Part shown: positions 42,256 to 50,332 of the stretch, in pieces
How positions within the stretch are numbered: the stretch's first letter is position 1
How the letters are laid out: every line of letters begins with the position of its first letter
The notes under the pieces: model-generated
Database searches by the model: none
What the model saw: only the letters and a program-made list of their open reading frames with translations
Told to the model about the DNA's origin: nothing
Position numbers and translations under genes: made by a program
Source of the DNA: Pseudomonas sp. AL03
GTDB lineage: Bacteria > Pseudomonadota > Gammaproteobacteria > Pseudomonadales > Pseudomonadaceae
DNA: 64,000 nt
NCBI RefSeq assembly: GCF_029960815.1
Contig: NZ_JASBRE010000020.1
Coordinates: 44,997-108,996 of the forward strand
Reading direction: 5' to 3'

Positions 42256-43029
42256 TCAGGACTGACTGGTTGGCGTCGATGGAGCTGGCGCGACAGTCGG
42301 GGTTGCAGCAGGGGTTGGCGCAGCAGCGGAGTTCGATGCGCTGACCGGGGTTGCCGGTTTGGCGGCAGCTACTGCTGGTTTTGGTGCAGCGGCTTTCGGC
42401 GCTGCCGGTTTTTTCACTACTGGCTTCTTCGCTACGGCAGGTTTTGCCGCTGGCTTGGTTGCCGGTTTGGCCGCTGGCTTGGCTGCTGCAGGTTTCGCTG
42501 CGGCAGTTTTGGCCGCTGGTTTGGCAGCCGGTTTAGCGGCAGCCTTGGCCAGTGGTTTGGCAGCGGACTTCGCAGCAGGTTTGGCCGCCGCGGTTTTCGC
42601 CGCAACAGGCGCAACCTTCGCACCGGTCAGACGCTCGATCTGCTTGGTCAGGGTATCGACCTTGCTGTGCAGCGCTTTGACTTCATTACGGCTCGGTACA
42701 CCCAGGCGCGAAATGGCGCTGTTCAGACGCTTGTCGAAAGCCCCTTCCAGCTCATCCCACTTGCCCAGTGCCCGATCTTTCACGCCGCTGATGCGCGACT
42801 TGGCCGACGAAGCAGAGTCCTTGGCCGCATCGACTTTCTTGCCGACAGCGCTCTTGGTGAGCTTCTCGGCTTTCTCGCCGTCTTTGACCAATGTATCGAA
42901 GAGCTTGCTGCCGTCAGTGTCGATCTTCGAATACACGCCTAAACCAGCCAGCCAGATTTTGCGGGAGTAGTCTTCGACTTTCCCGATCCACGAGCTGCCT
43001 TCTTTTTCAGTACTCTTTTTACCAGCCAT
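42256..43029 (-). CDS. phaF: PHA granule-associated protein PhaF
   Basis: A 257-aa phasin with two parts. The N-terminal half (about 1-140) is a coiled-coil phasin (YSRKIWLAGLGVYSKIDTDG; leucine-rich heptads near LHSKVDTLTKQIERL) that coats granules. The C-terminal half is a histone H1-like tail of AAKPAAKP-type repeats that binds DNA, so granules are shared between daughter cells. It follows phaI by 10 bp. Confidence 0.96.
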   Translation of the reverse strand: MAGKKSTEKEGSSWIGKVEDYSRKIWLAGLGVYSKIDTDGSKLFDTLVKDGEKAEKLTKSAVGKKVDAAKDSASSAKSRISGVKDRALGKWDELEGAFDKRLNSAISRLGVPSRNEVKALHSKVDTLTKQIERLTGAKVAPVAAKTAAAKPAAKSAAKPLAKAAAKPAAKPAAKTAAAKPAAAKPAAKPATKPAAKPAVAKKPVVKKPAAPKAAAPKPAVAAAKPATPVSASNSAAAPTPAATPTVAPAPSTPTSQS

Positions 43030-43039
43030 CCCGTTCTCC

Positions 43040-43462
43040 TTAAGATTTACGCGCGACGCGTTCGAGCAATGCCGTCAGCTCATCGAGCTTGGCAGAGAGT
43101 GTCTCAACGTCATGTTTAGACGGAATGCCGATACGATTCAAGGTACTTGCGACACGCGAGTCAAAAGCCTTCTCGACCTTGTCGAGTTGAACTTCGACCT
43201 TACCTTTGAAAGTAGTGACTTCACTCTTGGCTTCGTCGATCTCGGCATTCGCTGCTTCAAGTTTCTCGGCAACTGCTTCTTTGCCTTTCTTTTCAACAGC
43301 TTGACCCGCGACGATCAACTCTTGAAAGTACTCGTTGCCCTCTTGGCCGACCTTGGTGTAGGCCCCCAGGCCTGCCAGCCAGATCTTGCGGGCGTAAGAT
43401 TTAACGTCGCTCAGAGCAGTCGTCGAAGCGTCGATTTTTTTCTTCAAAATAACTTTGGCCAT
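43040..43462 (-). CDS. phaI: PHA granule-associated protein PhaI
   Basis: A 139-aa phasin similar to the N-terminal half of PhaF (YARKIWLAGLGAYTKVGQEG) and without the DNA-binding tail. The ATG at 43462 (MAKVILKKKIDA) is the family start; the open frame continues upstream to 43522 without support. Transcribed with phaF. Confidence 0.95.
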   Translation of the reverse strand: MAKVILKKKIDASTTALSDVKSYARKIWLAGLGAYTKVGQEGNEYFQELIVAGQAVEKKGKEAVAEKLEAANAEIDEAKSEVTTFKGKVEVQLDKVEKAFDSRVASTLNRIGIPSKHDVETLSAKLDELTALLERVARKS

Positions 43463-43608
43463 GGTGCACCTCACGCGCAGAAGGTTTGAGGAACTGCCCG
43501 CGAAAGAGTCGGGCTCAGGCACAAAGTAGTGAGAATAATTAGAAACAGCACCCTAACAACTGACACAAACCCTTGGGCCGGGCCTGTGATCAATGGTGTG
43601 GTTCGACG

Positions 43609-43884
43609 TTATGCCAACGCTTTATCGAGGGCCTTCTCGATTTCCGATTTGATGGTGCCGCTCATGGCCGACATCAACAGGCCAAGTTCGACATCGACCT
43701 TGATCGAATTCTCGCCTACATACACCGCGCCTTTCACACCGGAACGCTTGAGGTTCAGGGTGTCGCCAGACCATTGCGGCTCCAGGCCATATTGATCGGA
43801 CAGTTTCTGCGCCAACTTGTCAGCCTTCTCGCGGGCCGCTTCCTTACCCAGGCCGTGGGCACGCTCAACACTAATACGGGCCAT
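43609..43884 (-). CDS. Polyhydroxyalkanoic acid system family protein
   Basis: A 91-aa protein (MARISVERAHGLGKEAAREK, then WSGDTLNLKRSGVKGAVYVG and the C-terminal IKSEIEKALDKAL) of the small family found beside pha genes in pseudomonads. The ATG at 43884 has a GGAG site; the TTG one codon upstream is less likely. It lies upstream of phaI on the same strand with a 146-bp gap that should contain the phaI promoter. Molecular function unknown. Confidence 0.85.
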   Translation of the reverse strand: MARISVERAHGLGKEAAREKADKLAQKLSDQYGLEPQWSGDTLNLKRSGVKGAVYVGENSIKVDVELGLLMSAMSGTIKSEIEKALDKALA

Positions 43885-44039
43885 CAATTGACTCCTGCTT
43901 TATGGATACTTTCCTGAAGCATCTTGACCGCTACTGCGGCAAAACGTCCCGGCGGTTACCTATCTTACCTTCAGCCTTGCCAAGACAAAGCAGGCCACCG
44001 GGATTAGAATGTCCCGCATTCTCTTCTGGTGACAGCGAT

Positions 44040-44810
44040 ATGACTGATCAGCGCAAAGGCAGCGATGCCGAACCCACCACTCACTTCGGTTTCAAAAACG
44101 TTCCAGAAAGCCAAAAAGCGGAAAAAGTCGCTGAGGTTTTCCACTCGGTAGCCGCCAAGTACGACTTGATGAACGACCTCCTGTCGGGCGGCATGCACCG
44201 TCTGTGGAAGCGTTTCGCGATCGAGCTGTCGGGCGTTCGCACCGGTAACCGCGTGCTGGACATCGCCGGCGGCACGGGCGATCTGACCAAGAAGTTCTCG
44301 CACCTCGTTGGCCCGACCGGTCAGGTCGTGTTGGCCGACATCAACGAATCCATGCTCAAGGTCGGTCGTGACCGCCTGCTGGATCTGGGTGTGGCTGGCA
44401 ACGTCGAATTCGTCCAGGCCGATGCTGAAAAGCTGCCATTCCCGGACAACCATTTCGACTGCGTGACCATCGCGTTCGGCCTGCGCAACGTTACCCATAA
44501 AGAAGACGCCTTGCGCTCGATGCTGCGCGTGCTGAAACCGGGCGGCCGTCTGCTGGTGCTGGAGTTCTCCAAACCGACCAACGCGCTGATGTCCAAAGCC
44601 TACGACGCCTACTCGTTCGCCTTCATGCCGCTGATGGGCAAGCTGATCACCAACGACTCGGAAAGCTATCGCTACCTGGCCGAATCGATCCGCATGCACC
44701 CGAATCAGGAAACCCTGAAGTCGATGATGGTCGAGGCCGGTTTCGACCGCGTGACCTACCACAACATGACCGCAGGCATCGTCGCCCTGCACCGCGGCAT
44801 CAAACCCTGA
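44040..44810 (+). CDS. ubiE: Ubiquinone/menaquinone C-methyltransferase UbiE
   Basis: A 256-aa SAM-dependent methyltransferase acting on the benzoquinone ring in ubiquinone synthesis. SAM motif I is VLDIAGGTGDLT; the UbiE signatures are YDLMNDLLSGGMHRLWKR and RVLKPGGRLLVLEFSKP. The frame extends upstream to 43902, but the ATG at 44040 is the family start. Its stop overlaps the ubiJ start as TGATG. Confidence 0.97.
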   Translation: MTDQRKGSDAEPTTHFGFKNVPESQKAEKVAEVFHSVAAKYDLMNDLLSGGMHRLWKRFAIELSGVRTGNRVLDIAGGTGDLTKKFSHLVGPTGQVVLADINESMLKVGRDRLLDLGVAGNVEFVQADAEKLPFPDNHFDCVTIAFGLRNVTHKEDALRSMLRVLKPGGRLLVLEFSKPTNALMSKAYDAYSFAFMPLMGKLITNDSESYRYLAESIRMHPNQETLKSMMVEAGFDRVTYHNMTAGIVALHRGIKP

Positions 44811-45433
44811 TGTTGCTGGCCGGCCTGCTCGCCAGCGTTGAACTCGGTCTGAACCGGGTGCTGCGTCTCGACAGCACGGCGCTGCCGCGGCTGGCACATC
44901 TGAGTGGCAAGGTGATTGCCGTCGACTGCCGCAGCCCGGCGCTGCAAGTGTTTATCCTGCCCAGCGACGAAGGCTTGATGTTGGCTTCCCACTGGGAAGC
45001 CGACGCCGACTGCACCCTGCGTGCACCGGCCTCCGGCCTGCTGAAACTGGCAATGAGCAAGGACAAGACTTCGGTCCTGCATGCTCCTGAAGTCGAACTC
45101 GACGGCGACAGCGGCGTGCTGCTGGAACTGGCGGCGATCCTTCAGGACCTTGAGCTGGACTGGGAGTACGAGCTCGCACGCGTGCTGGGACCTGTCGCCA
45201 CGCAACTGCTCGGCGGTCACCTGCGCAGCCGTACACGCTTTTATCAGCAAGGGTTCGCCAGCCTGAACCAGAATCTTGGCGAGTACCTGGCCGAAGAATC
45301 GCGCACCCTCGTCGGCCAGCGCGAAGCCCAAGCCCGTTTCAGTGAACTGGACCAGATCAAGCTCGATCTGGAACGTCTCGAGGCGCGCTTCGAGCGCCTT
45401 TTCCGATCCCTCGACCCAAGCGATAACGCATGA
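44810..45433 (+). CDS. ubiJ: Ubiquinone biosynthesis accessory factor UbiJ
   Basis: A 207-aa protein with an N-terminal SCP2 lipid-binding domain (about 15-115) and a C-terminal coiled coil (LDQIKLDLERLEARFERLF). UbiJ binds ubiquinone intermediates and helps assemble the soluble Ubi complex. It is placed between ubiE and ubiB with 1-bp and 4-bp overlaps, as in other gammaproteobacteria. Confidence 0.93.
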   Translation: MLLAGLLASVELGLNRVLRLDSTALPRLAHLSGKVIAVDCRSPALQVFILPSDEGLMLASHWEADADCTLRAPASGLLKLAMSKDKTSVLHAPEVELDGDSGVLLELAAILQDLELDWEYELARVLGPVATQLLGGHLRSRTRFYQQGFASLNQNLGEYLAEESRTLVGQREAQARFSELDQIKLDLERLEARFERLFRSLDPSDNA

Positions 45434-47034
45434 AGCTGCTTGCCGTCCGCCGTTTGTTGCGCATCCAGCGCGTTGTGATTCGCTACCGCCTCGATGACCT
45501 GTTGTTCGCCCTGCCATTGCCGTGGTTTTTGCTGGCGCTGCGCTACGCCTTGCCGTGGCGCTGGTTCCCGCGCAAGACGCTCGACCTGAGCCGTGGCGCG
45601 CGATTGCGTCTGGCGCTGCAGGACCTGGGACCAATTTTCATCAAGTTCGGCCAAATCCTGTCCACCCGCCGCGATCTGCTGCCGGAAGACATCGCTGATG
45701 AGCTGATGAAGCTGCAGGACCGCGTGCCGCCGTTCGACTCGCAAGTGTCGATCAAGCTGATTGAAGAGCAGCTCGGCAAAAGGATCAGTGAAGTCTTCAG
45801 CCGTTTCGACGTCGAACCGCTCGCCTCGGCCTCGGTGGCGCAGGTGCATGCCGCGCAACTGAAAACCGGTGAAGAAGTGGTGGTCAAAGTCATCCGCCCG
45901 GGTCTGAAACCGATCATCGCGCAGGACCTGGCGTGGCTGTTCATCCTCGCCCGCGCCGCCGAAAAGCTCTCGGCCGACGCGCGTCTGCTGCACCCGGTGG
46001 ACGTGGTACTGGACTACGAAAAAACCATCTACGACGAGCTCGACCTGCTGCGTGAGGCCGCCAACTCCAGCCAGTTGAGGCGTAACTTCGACGGCTCGCC
46101 GCTGCTCTACGTACCGCAAGTCTATTGGGACTGGTGCCGGCCGAAAGTGCTGGTGATGGAACGCATCTACGGCATTCAGGTTACCGACCTGGCGACCCTG
46201 GCCGACCAGCGCACCGACATGAAAATGCTCGCCGAACGTGGCGTTGAAATCTTTTTCACCCAGGTGTTCCGCGACAGCTTCTTCCACGCCGACATGCACC
46301 CCGGCAACATCTTCGTCAGCACCGTGACCCCGTGGAGCCCGCAGTACATCGCAGTCGACTGCGGCATCGTCGGCAGCCTGACGCCGGAAGACCAGGATTA
46401 CCTGGCGCGCAACCTGTTCGCGTTCTTCAAGCGTGATTACCGTCGTGTCGCGCAGCTGCACATCGATTCGGGCTGGGTGCCGGCGGAAACCAAACTCAAC
46501 GAATTCGAGGCGGCGATCCGCACCGTGTGCGAGCCAATCTTCGAAAAACCGTTAAAAGATATTTCCTTCGGTCAGGTGCTGATGCGCCTGTTCCAGACCG
46601 CTCGGCGCTTCAACATGGAAGTGCAGCCGCAGCTCGTGCTGCTGCAAAAAACCCTGTTGAACATCGAAGGCCTGGGCCGTCAGTTGTACCCGGACCTCGA
46701 TTTGTGGAACACCGCCCAGCCGTTCCTCGAACGCTGGATGCGTGAGCGGGTCAGCCCCAAAACCTTGCTCGGCAACGTGCAGAGCCAGTTCGAACAACTG
46801 CCGCACCTGGCCAACATGGCCCGTGACCTGCTCGAGCGCGTGTCCCAGCCCCATGCCTACGACCCGCCGCCACCGTGGCACCGGCGCAAGGACGATTGGC
46901 TCTTGCGACTGCTCGGCTGTGCGCACCTCGCCGGCGGCACAATACTCGCTGCCGGGGGGCCGCTGAACGAACTGGGTCATTGGCCGGCCGGTATCATGGT
47001 GGCCGTCGGTTTGTATCTGGTCGTTCGCCGATAG
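45430..47034 (+). CDS. ubiB: Ubiquinone biosynthesis atypical kinase/ATPase UbiB
   Basis: A 534-aa ABC1/ADCK-type protein. The ubiB signatures include the KxGQ region (IFIKFGQILSTRRDLLPEDI), the Ala-rich loop (EPLASASVAQVHAA) and the metal-binding region (DMHPGNIFV, VDCGIVGSL). Two C-terminal membrane helices lie near 497-533. It uses ATP to help extract or present quinone intermediates from the membrane. Confidence 0.97.
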   Translation: MKLLAVRRLLRIQRVVIRYRLDDLLFALPLPWFLLALRYALPWRWFPRKTLDLSRGARLRLALQDLGPIFIKFGQILSTRRDLLPEDIADELMKLQDRVPPFDSQVSIKLIEEQLGKRISEVFSRFDVEPLASASVAQVHAAQLKTGEEVVVKVIRPGLKPIIAQDLAWLFILARAAEKLSADARLLHPVDVVLDYEKTIYDELDLLREAANSSQLRRNFDGSPLLYVPQVYWDWCRPKVLVMERIYGIQVTDLATLADQRTDMKMLAERGVEIFFTQVFRDSFFHADMHPGNIFVSTVTPWSPQYIAVDCGIVGSLTPEDQDYLARNLFAFFKRDYRRVAQLHIDSGWVPAETKLNEFEAAIRTVCEPIFEKPLKDISFGQVLMRLFQTARRFNMEVQPQLVLLQKTLLNIEGLGRQLYPDLDLWNTAQPFLERWMRERVSPKTLLGNVQSQFEQLPHLANMARDLLERVSQPHAYDPPPPWHRRKDDWLLRLLGCAHLAGGTILAAGGPLNELGHWPAGIMVAVGLYLVVRR

Positions 47035-47124
47035 CCAGAGCACCCACACGCTGGCACACTGTTTCAACGCTGAATTTCACGTAGGCTTCTATTCATGAAG
47101 TGTGGGCCTGCATCGGAGTCGAAG

Positions 47125-47526
47125 ATGAAAAACTGGCTGGACGAGATCAAGTGGGACGCTGATGGCCTGGTGCCGGCGATTGCCCAGGATCACAAGACCG
47201 GGCGCGTCCTGATGATGGCCTGGATGAACCGTGAAGCGCTGGAACTGACCGCTGCCGAGAACCGCGCCATTTACTGGTCACGCTCGCGTGGCAAACTGTG
47301 GCGCAAGGGCGAAGAGTCCGGCCACGTGCAGACCCTGCATGAGATGCGCCTGGACTGTGACGCCGACGTCATCATCCTGATGGTCGAGCAGATCGGCGAC
47401 ATCGCCTGTCATACCGGCCGTCAGAGCTGCTTCTACCGCGTCTTCGAGAATGGCGACTGGACAACCGTCGACCCGGTTCTGAAAGACCCGCACGCTATCT
47501 ATTCCGCAGGACACACCCATGAGTGA
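47125..47526 (+). CDS. hisI: Phosphoribosyl-AMP cyclohydrolase
   Basis: A 133-aa enzyme opening the adenine ring of PR-AMP in histidine synthesis. Metal ligands are visible: D77/D79/D81 around C78 (RLDCDADVI), C95 and C102 (ACHTGRQSC). The start MKNWLDEIKWDADGL at 47125 is chosen over the in-frame start at 47095. It overlaps hisE by 8 bp; unlike enterobacteria, hisI and hisE are separate genes here. Confidence 0.97.
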   Translation: MKNWLDEIKWDADGLVPAIAQDHKTGRVLMMAWMNREALELTAAENRAIYWSRSRGKLWRKGEESGHVQTLHEMRLDCDADVIILMVEQIGDIACHTGRQSCFYRVFENGDWTTVDPVLKDPHAIYSAGHTHE

Positions 47527-47851
47527 CACTCTGACCCGTCTGGCCGAGGTACTGGAAGAGCGCAAAGGCGCCGCTGCCGACAGCTCGTATGTCGCCAGCC
47601 TGTACCACAAGGGCCTGAACAAGATTCTGGAAAAAGTCGGCGAAGAGTCGGTCGAAACCATCATTGCCGCCAAGGATGCCGCCATCAGCGGTGACTGCAG
47701 CGATGTGATCTACGAAACCGCCGATTTGTGGTTCCACAGCATGGTCATGCTTGCCCAACTGGGGCAGCATCCACAGGCTGTGCTCGATGAACTGGACCGT
47801 CGTTTCGGTCTGTCCGGACACGCCGAGAAAGCCTCGCGTCCGTCCGCCTGA
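47519..47851 (+). CDS. hisE: Phosphoribosyl-ATP pyrophosphatase
   Basis: A 110-aa all-helical MazG-like pyrophosphatase that converts PR-ATP to PR-AMP. Typical motifs: YVASLYHKGLNKILEKVGEES and the metal-binding ETADLWFHSMVML. Translationally coupled to hisI; tatA follows after 24 bp, so his and tat genes may share a transcript. Confidence 0.96.
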   Translation: MSDTLTRLAEVLEERKGAAADSSYVASLYHKGLNKILEKVGEESVETIIAAKDAAISGDCSDVIYETADLWFHSMVMLAQLGQHPQAVLDELDRRFGLSGHAEKASRPSA

Positions 47852-47875
47852 ACACTATTAGAGAGGAGCAGCAAC

Positions 47876-48154
47876 ATGGGCATTTTTGACTGGAAACACT
47901 GGATCGTCATCCTGATTGTTGTCGTGCTGGTATTCGGCACCAAAAAACTGAAAAACCTCGGCACTGACGTGGGTGAGTCGATCAAGGGCTTTCGCAAAGC
48001 CATGAACGATGAAGACAAGCCAGTTGACCCGACGGTAACACCGGCCCAACCGGTTCCACCCGCTCAGCCACAGACCACACAGTCCGTGAACCCGCCGCAC
48101 ACCATCGACGTGCAGGCGCAAAAAGTCGAAGAGCCGATCCGCAAAGACATGTGA
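47876..48154 (+). CDS. tatA: Twin-arginine translocase subunit TatA
   Basis: A 92-aa protein with one N-terminal membrane helix (DWKHWIVILIVVVLVFG), the FGTKKLKNLG hinge, an amphipathic helix (DVGESIKGFRKAM) and a Pro/Gln-rich polar tail. Many copies form the pore for folded proteins. A good GAGAGGAGC site precedes it. Confidence 0.96.
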   Translation: MGIFDWKHWIVILIVVVLVFGTKKLKNLGTDVGESIKGFRKAMNDEDKPVDPTVTPAQPVPPAQPQTTQSVNPPHTIDVQAQKVEEPIRKDM

Positions 48155-48164
48155 GCACTGACTA

Positions 48165-48587
48165 ATGTTTGGTATCAGCTTCCCTGAACTGCTGCTCGTC
48201 GGCCTTGTGGCCCTGCTGGTGCTGGGCCCCGAGCGTCTGCCAGGTGCTGCGCGCACCGCCGGCCTGTGGGTCGGTCGTCTGAAGCGCAGCTTCAACGCGA
48301 TCAAACAGGAAGTTGAACGTGAAATCGGTGCCGACGAGATTCGTCGGCAACTGCACAACGAGCACATTCTGTCGCTGGAGCAGGAGGCGCGGAAGATTTT
48401 CACGCCGACTCAGCAGGAGCCGACGCCGGTTCAGCCGGTTGAACCTGTGGTGGAGCAGACGATTCATGCTCCAGCCGCCGAGCCTGCGCCTGTTGTCGCA
48501 GCGCCTCCAGTAGAACCTGTTACGCCTGCGGCTGCGCCTGTTGCGCCGGCCCCTCATGACCCAACATTGCCGCCGCGAGCCCCATGA
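48165..48587 (+). CDS. tatB: Twin-arginine translocase subunit TatB
   Basis: A 140-aa protein: MFGISFPELLLVGLVALLVLGPERLP is the TatB membrane helix and hinge (E8 and GPERLP conserved). An amphipathic helix and a Pro/Ala/Val-rich tail follow. It forms the signal-peptide receptor with TatC and overlaps tatC by 4 bp. Confidence 0.96.
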   Translation: MFGISFPELLLVGLVALLVLGPERLPGAARTAGLWVGRLKRSFNAIKQEVEREIGADEIRRQLHNEHILSLEQEARKIFTPTQQEPTPVQPVEPVVEQTIHAPAAEPAPVVAAPPVEPVTPAAAPVAPAPHDPTLPPRAP

Positions 48588-49378
48588 GCGATCTCCCCGA
48601 AAATGACCAGCACATGCCGCTGGTTTCGCACCTCACCGAGTTGCGTACTCGCCTGCTGCGTTGCGTAGCAGCGATCTTTATCATCTTCGCCGGGTTGTTT
48701 GCCTTCACCCAGCAGATTTATACCTTCGTCTCCACGCCGCTGCGTCAGTACCTGCCAGTGGGCGCGACGATGATCGCCACCGACGTGTCGTCACCGTTCC
48801 TGACGCCGCTGAAGCTGACCATGATGGTTTCGCTGTTCCTCGCGATCCCGGTGATCCTGCATCAGATCTGGGGCTTCATCGCGCCAGGTCTGTACAAGCA
48901 TGAGAAACGCATTGCGGTGCCGCTGCTGATGTCCAGCATCCTCCTGTTCTACACCGGCATGGCGTTCGCCTATTACCTGGTGTTCCCGTTGATCTTCCAA
49001 TTCTTCGCCGCAGCCACCCCGGCCGGTGTGGAAATGATGACCGACATCGCCAGCTACCTCGATTTCGTAATGACGCTGTTCTTTGCCTTCGGCGTGGCGT
49101 TCGAGATCCCGGTGGCCGTGGTGCTGCTGGTATGGATCGGCGTGGTCGACGTTAAGTACCTGAAGAAGATCCGCCCGTATGTGGTCATCGGCTGCTTCGT
49201 GGTCGGCATGATCCTGACGCCGCCGGACATCTTCTCGCAGACGCTGTTGGCCGTACCGATGTGGCTGCTGTTCGAAATCGGCATCCTGTTCGGCAGCCTG
49301 ATCAGCAAGCGCGGCGAGCACCCGGACGACCAACCGGCCGACGATAACAACGACCAGCCGCCAGCGACTCAACCGTGA
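48584..49378 (+). CDS. tatC: Twin-arginine translocase subunit TatC
   Basis: A 264-aa inner-membrane protein with six helices; the N-terminal HLTELRTRLLRC motif and F-x-E-x-P (AFGVAFEIPV) are diagnostic of the signal-peptide-binding subunit. The polar C-terminus is Asp/Gln-rich. It overlaps rsmE by 4 bp. Confidence 0.97.
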   Translation: MSDLPENDQHMPLVSHLTELRTRLLRCVAAIFIIFAGLFAFTQQIYTFVSTPLRQYLPVGATMIATDVSSPFLTPLKLTMMVSLFLAIPVILHQIWGFIAPGLYKHEKRIAVPLLMSSILLFYTGMAFAYYLVFPLIFQFFAAATPAGVEMMTDIASYLDFVMTLFFAFGVAFEIPVAVVLLVWIGVVDVKYLKKIRPYVVIGCFVVGMILTPPDIFSQTLLAVPMWLLFEIGILFGSLISKRGEHPDDQPADDNNDQPPATQP

Positions 49379-50082
49379 ACCTGCTGCTTCTCGAAGAAGC
49401 CGATTTCATTGCGGCCGACCGGGTGATCCTGCGCGATCGCCGGTTGACTCACATGCAGGAAGTCCACCGCTCCGTTGTCGGCGACAGCCTGCGGGTCGGG
49501 CGCATCGGCGGACTGATGGGCTCGGCCGAGTTGCTGCGTCTGGACGCCGATGAAGCCGAGCTGCGCGTCACTCTCGACCAGCCGCCACCGGCCAAGCTGC
49601 CGCTGACCCTGGTGCTGGCCCTGCCACGGCCGAAAATGCTCCGTAGGGTGTTTCAGACCGTGGCGGCCATGGGAGTGCCACGAATCGTGCTGGTGAACAG
49701 CTATCGCGTCGAGAAGAGCTTCTGGCAAACCCCGTTCCTGGAGCCCGACGCAATTCGCGAGCAACTGATCCTCGGCCTAGAACAGGCCCGGGACAGCGTG
49801 CTGCCGGAAATCGTTATCGAAAAACGCTTCAAGCCGTTCGTCGAGGACCGTCTGCCGGCGATCACCGATGGCACCCTCGGCCTGGTCGGCCACCCCGGCA
49901 ATTACCCGCCCTGCCCCCGTGGCCTGGACGAACCGGTGACCCTGGCCATCGGCCCCGAAGGCGGCTGGATTCCGTACGAAATCGACCTGCTGGGCAAGGC
50001 CGGCCTGCAACCGGTGCAGCTCGGCGACCGCATCCTGCGGGTCGAAACCGCCGTCACTGCGCTGCTCGCACGCCTGTTCTAA
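49375..50082 (+). CDS. rsmE: 16S rRNA (uracil-1498-N3)-methyltransferase
   Basis: A 235-aa SPOUT methyltransferase with a PUA-like N-terminus (about 1-70). The knot signature at the C-terminus is LAIGPEGGWIPYEIDLL...LGDRILRVETAVTALL. It methylates N3 of U1498 in the 30S subunit. The GTG start at 49375 overlaps the tatC stop. Last gene of the unit, followed by a REPIN. Confidence 0.96.
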   Translation: MNLLLLEEADFIAADRVILRDRRLTHMQEVHRSVVGDSLRVGRIGGLMGSAELLRLDADEAELRVTLDQPPPAKLPLTLVLALPRPKMLRRVFQTVAAMGVPRIVLVNSYRVEKSFWQTPFLEPDAIREQLILGLEQARDSVLPEIVIEKRFKPFVEDRLPAITDGTLGLVGHPGNYPPCPRGLDEPVTLAIGPEGGWIPYEIDLLGKAGLQPVQLGDRILRVETAVTALLARLF

Positions 50083-50095
50083 GGCTAAACACTAC

Positions 50096-50228
50096 CTGTA
50101 GCAGCTGGCGAAGCCTGCGTTCGGCTGCGAAGCAGTCGTCAAACAGTTACACGCGACCAACCTGAAAGACCTGGTGCCGGATTTCACGACTGCTTCGCAG
50201 CCGAACGCAGGCTTCGCCAGCTGCACAG
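50096..50228. repeat. REPIN, CTGGCGAAGCCTGCG family
   Basis: Left CAGCTGGCGAAGCCTGCGTT and right AACGCAGGCTTCGCCAGCTG are perfect complements, continuing as CGGCTGCGAAGCAGTCGT/ACGACTGCTTCGCAGCCG: about 40 bp per arm around a centre of about 47 bp. It differs in sequence from the other REPIN families here. It lies between rsmE and the chemoreceptor gene. Confidence 0.9.
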
Positions 50229-50332
50229 GGAACGCGTTCACCGGAGGTCTGTGCCCACAGCGCCTATAGAATCTCACCTGCCTGCCGATACAGTCTCCAT
50301 AAAACCAACGAATGGTTCCAGGGAGTTGCAGC

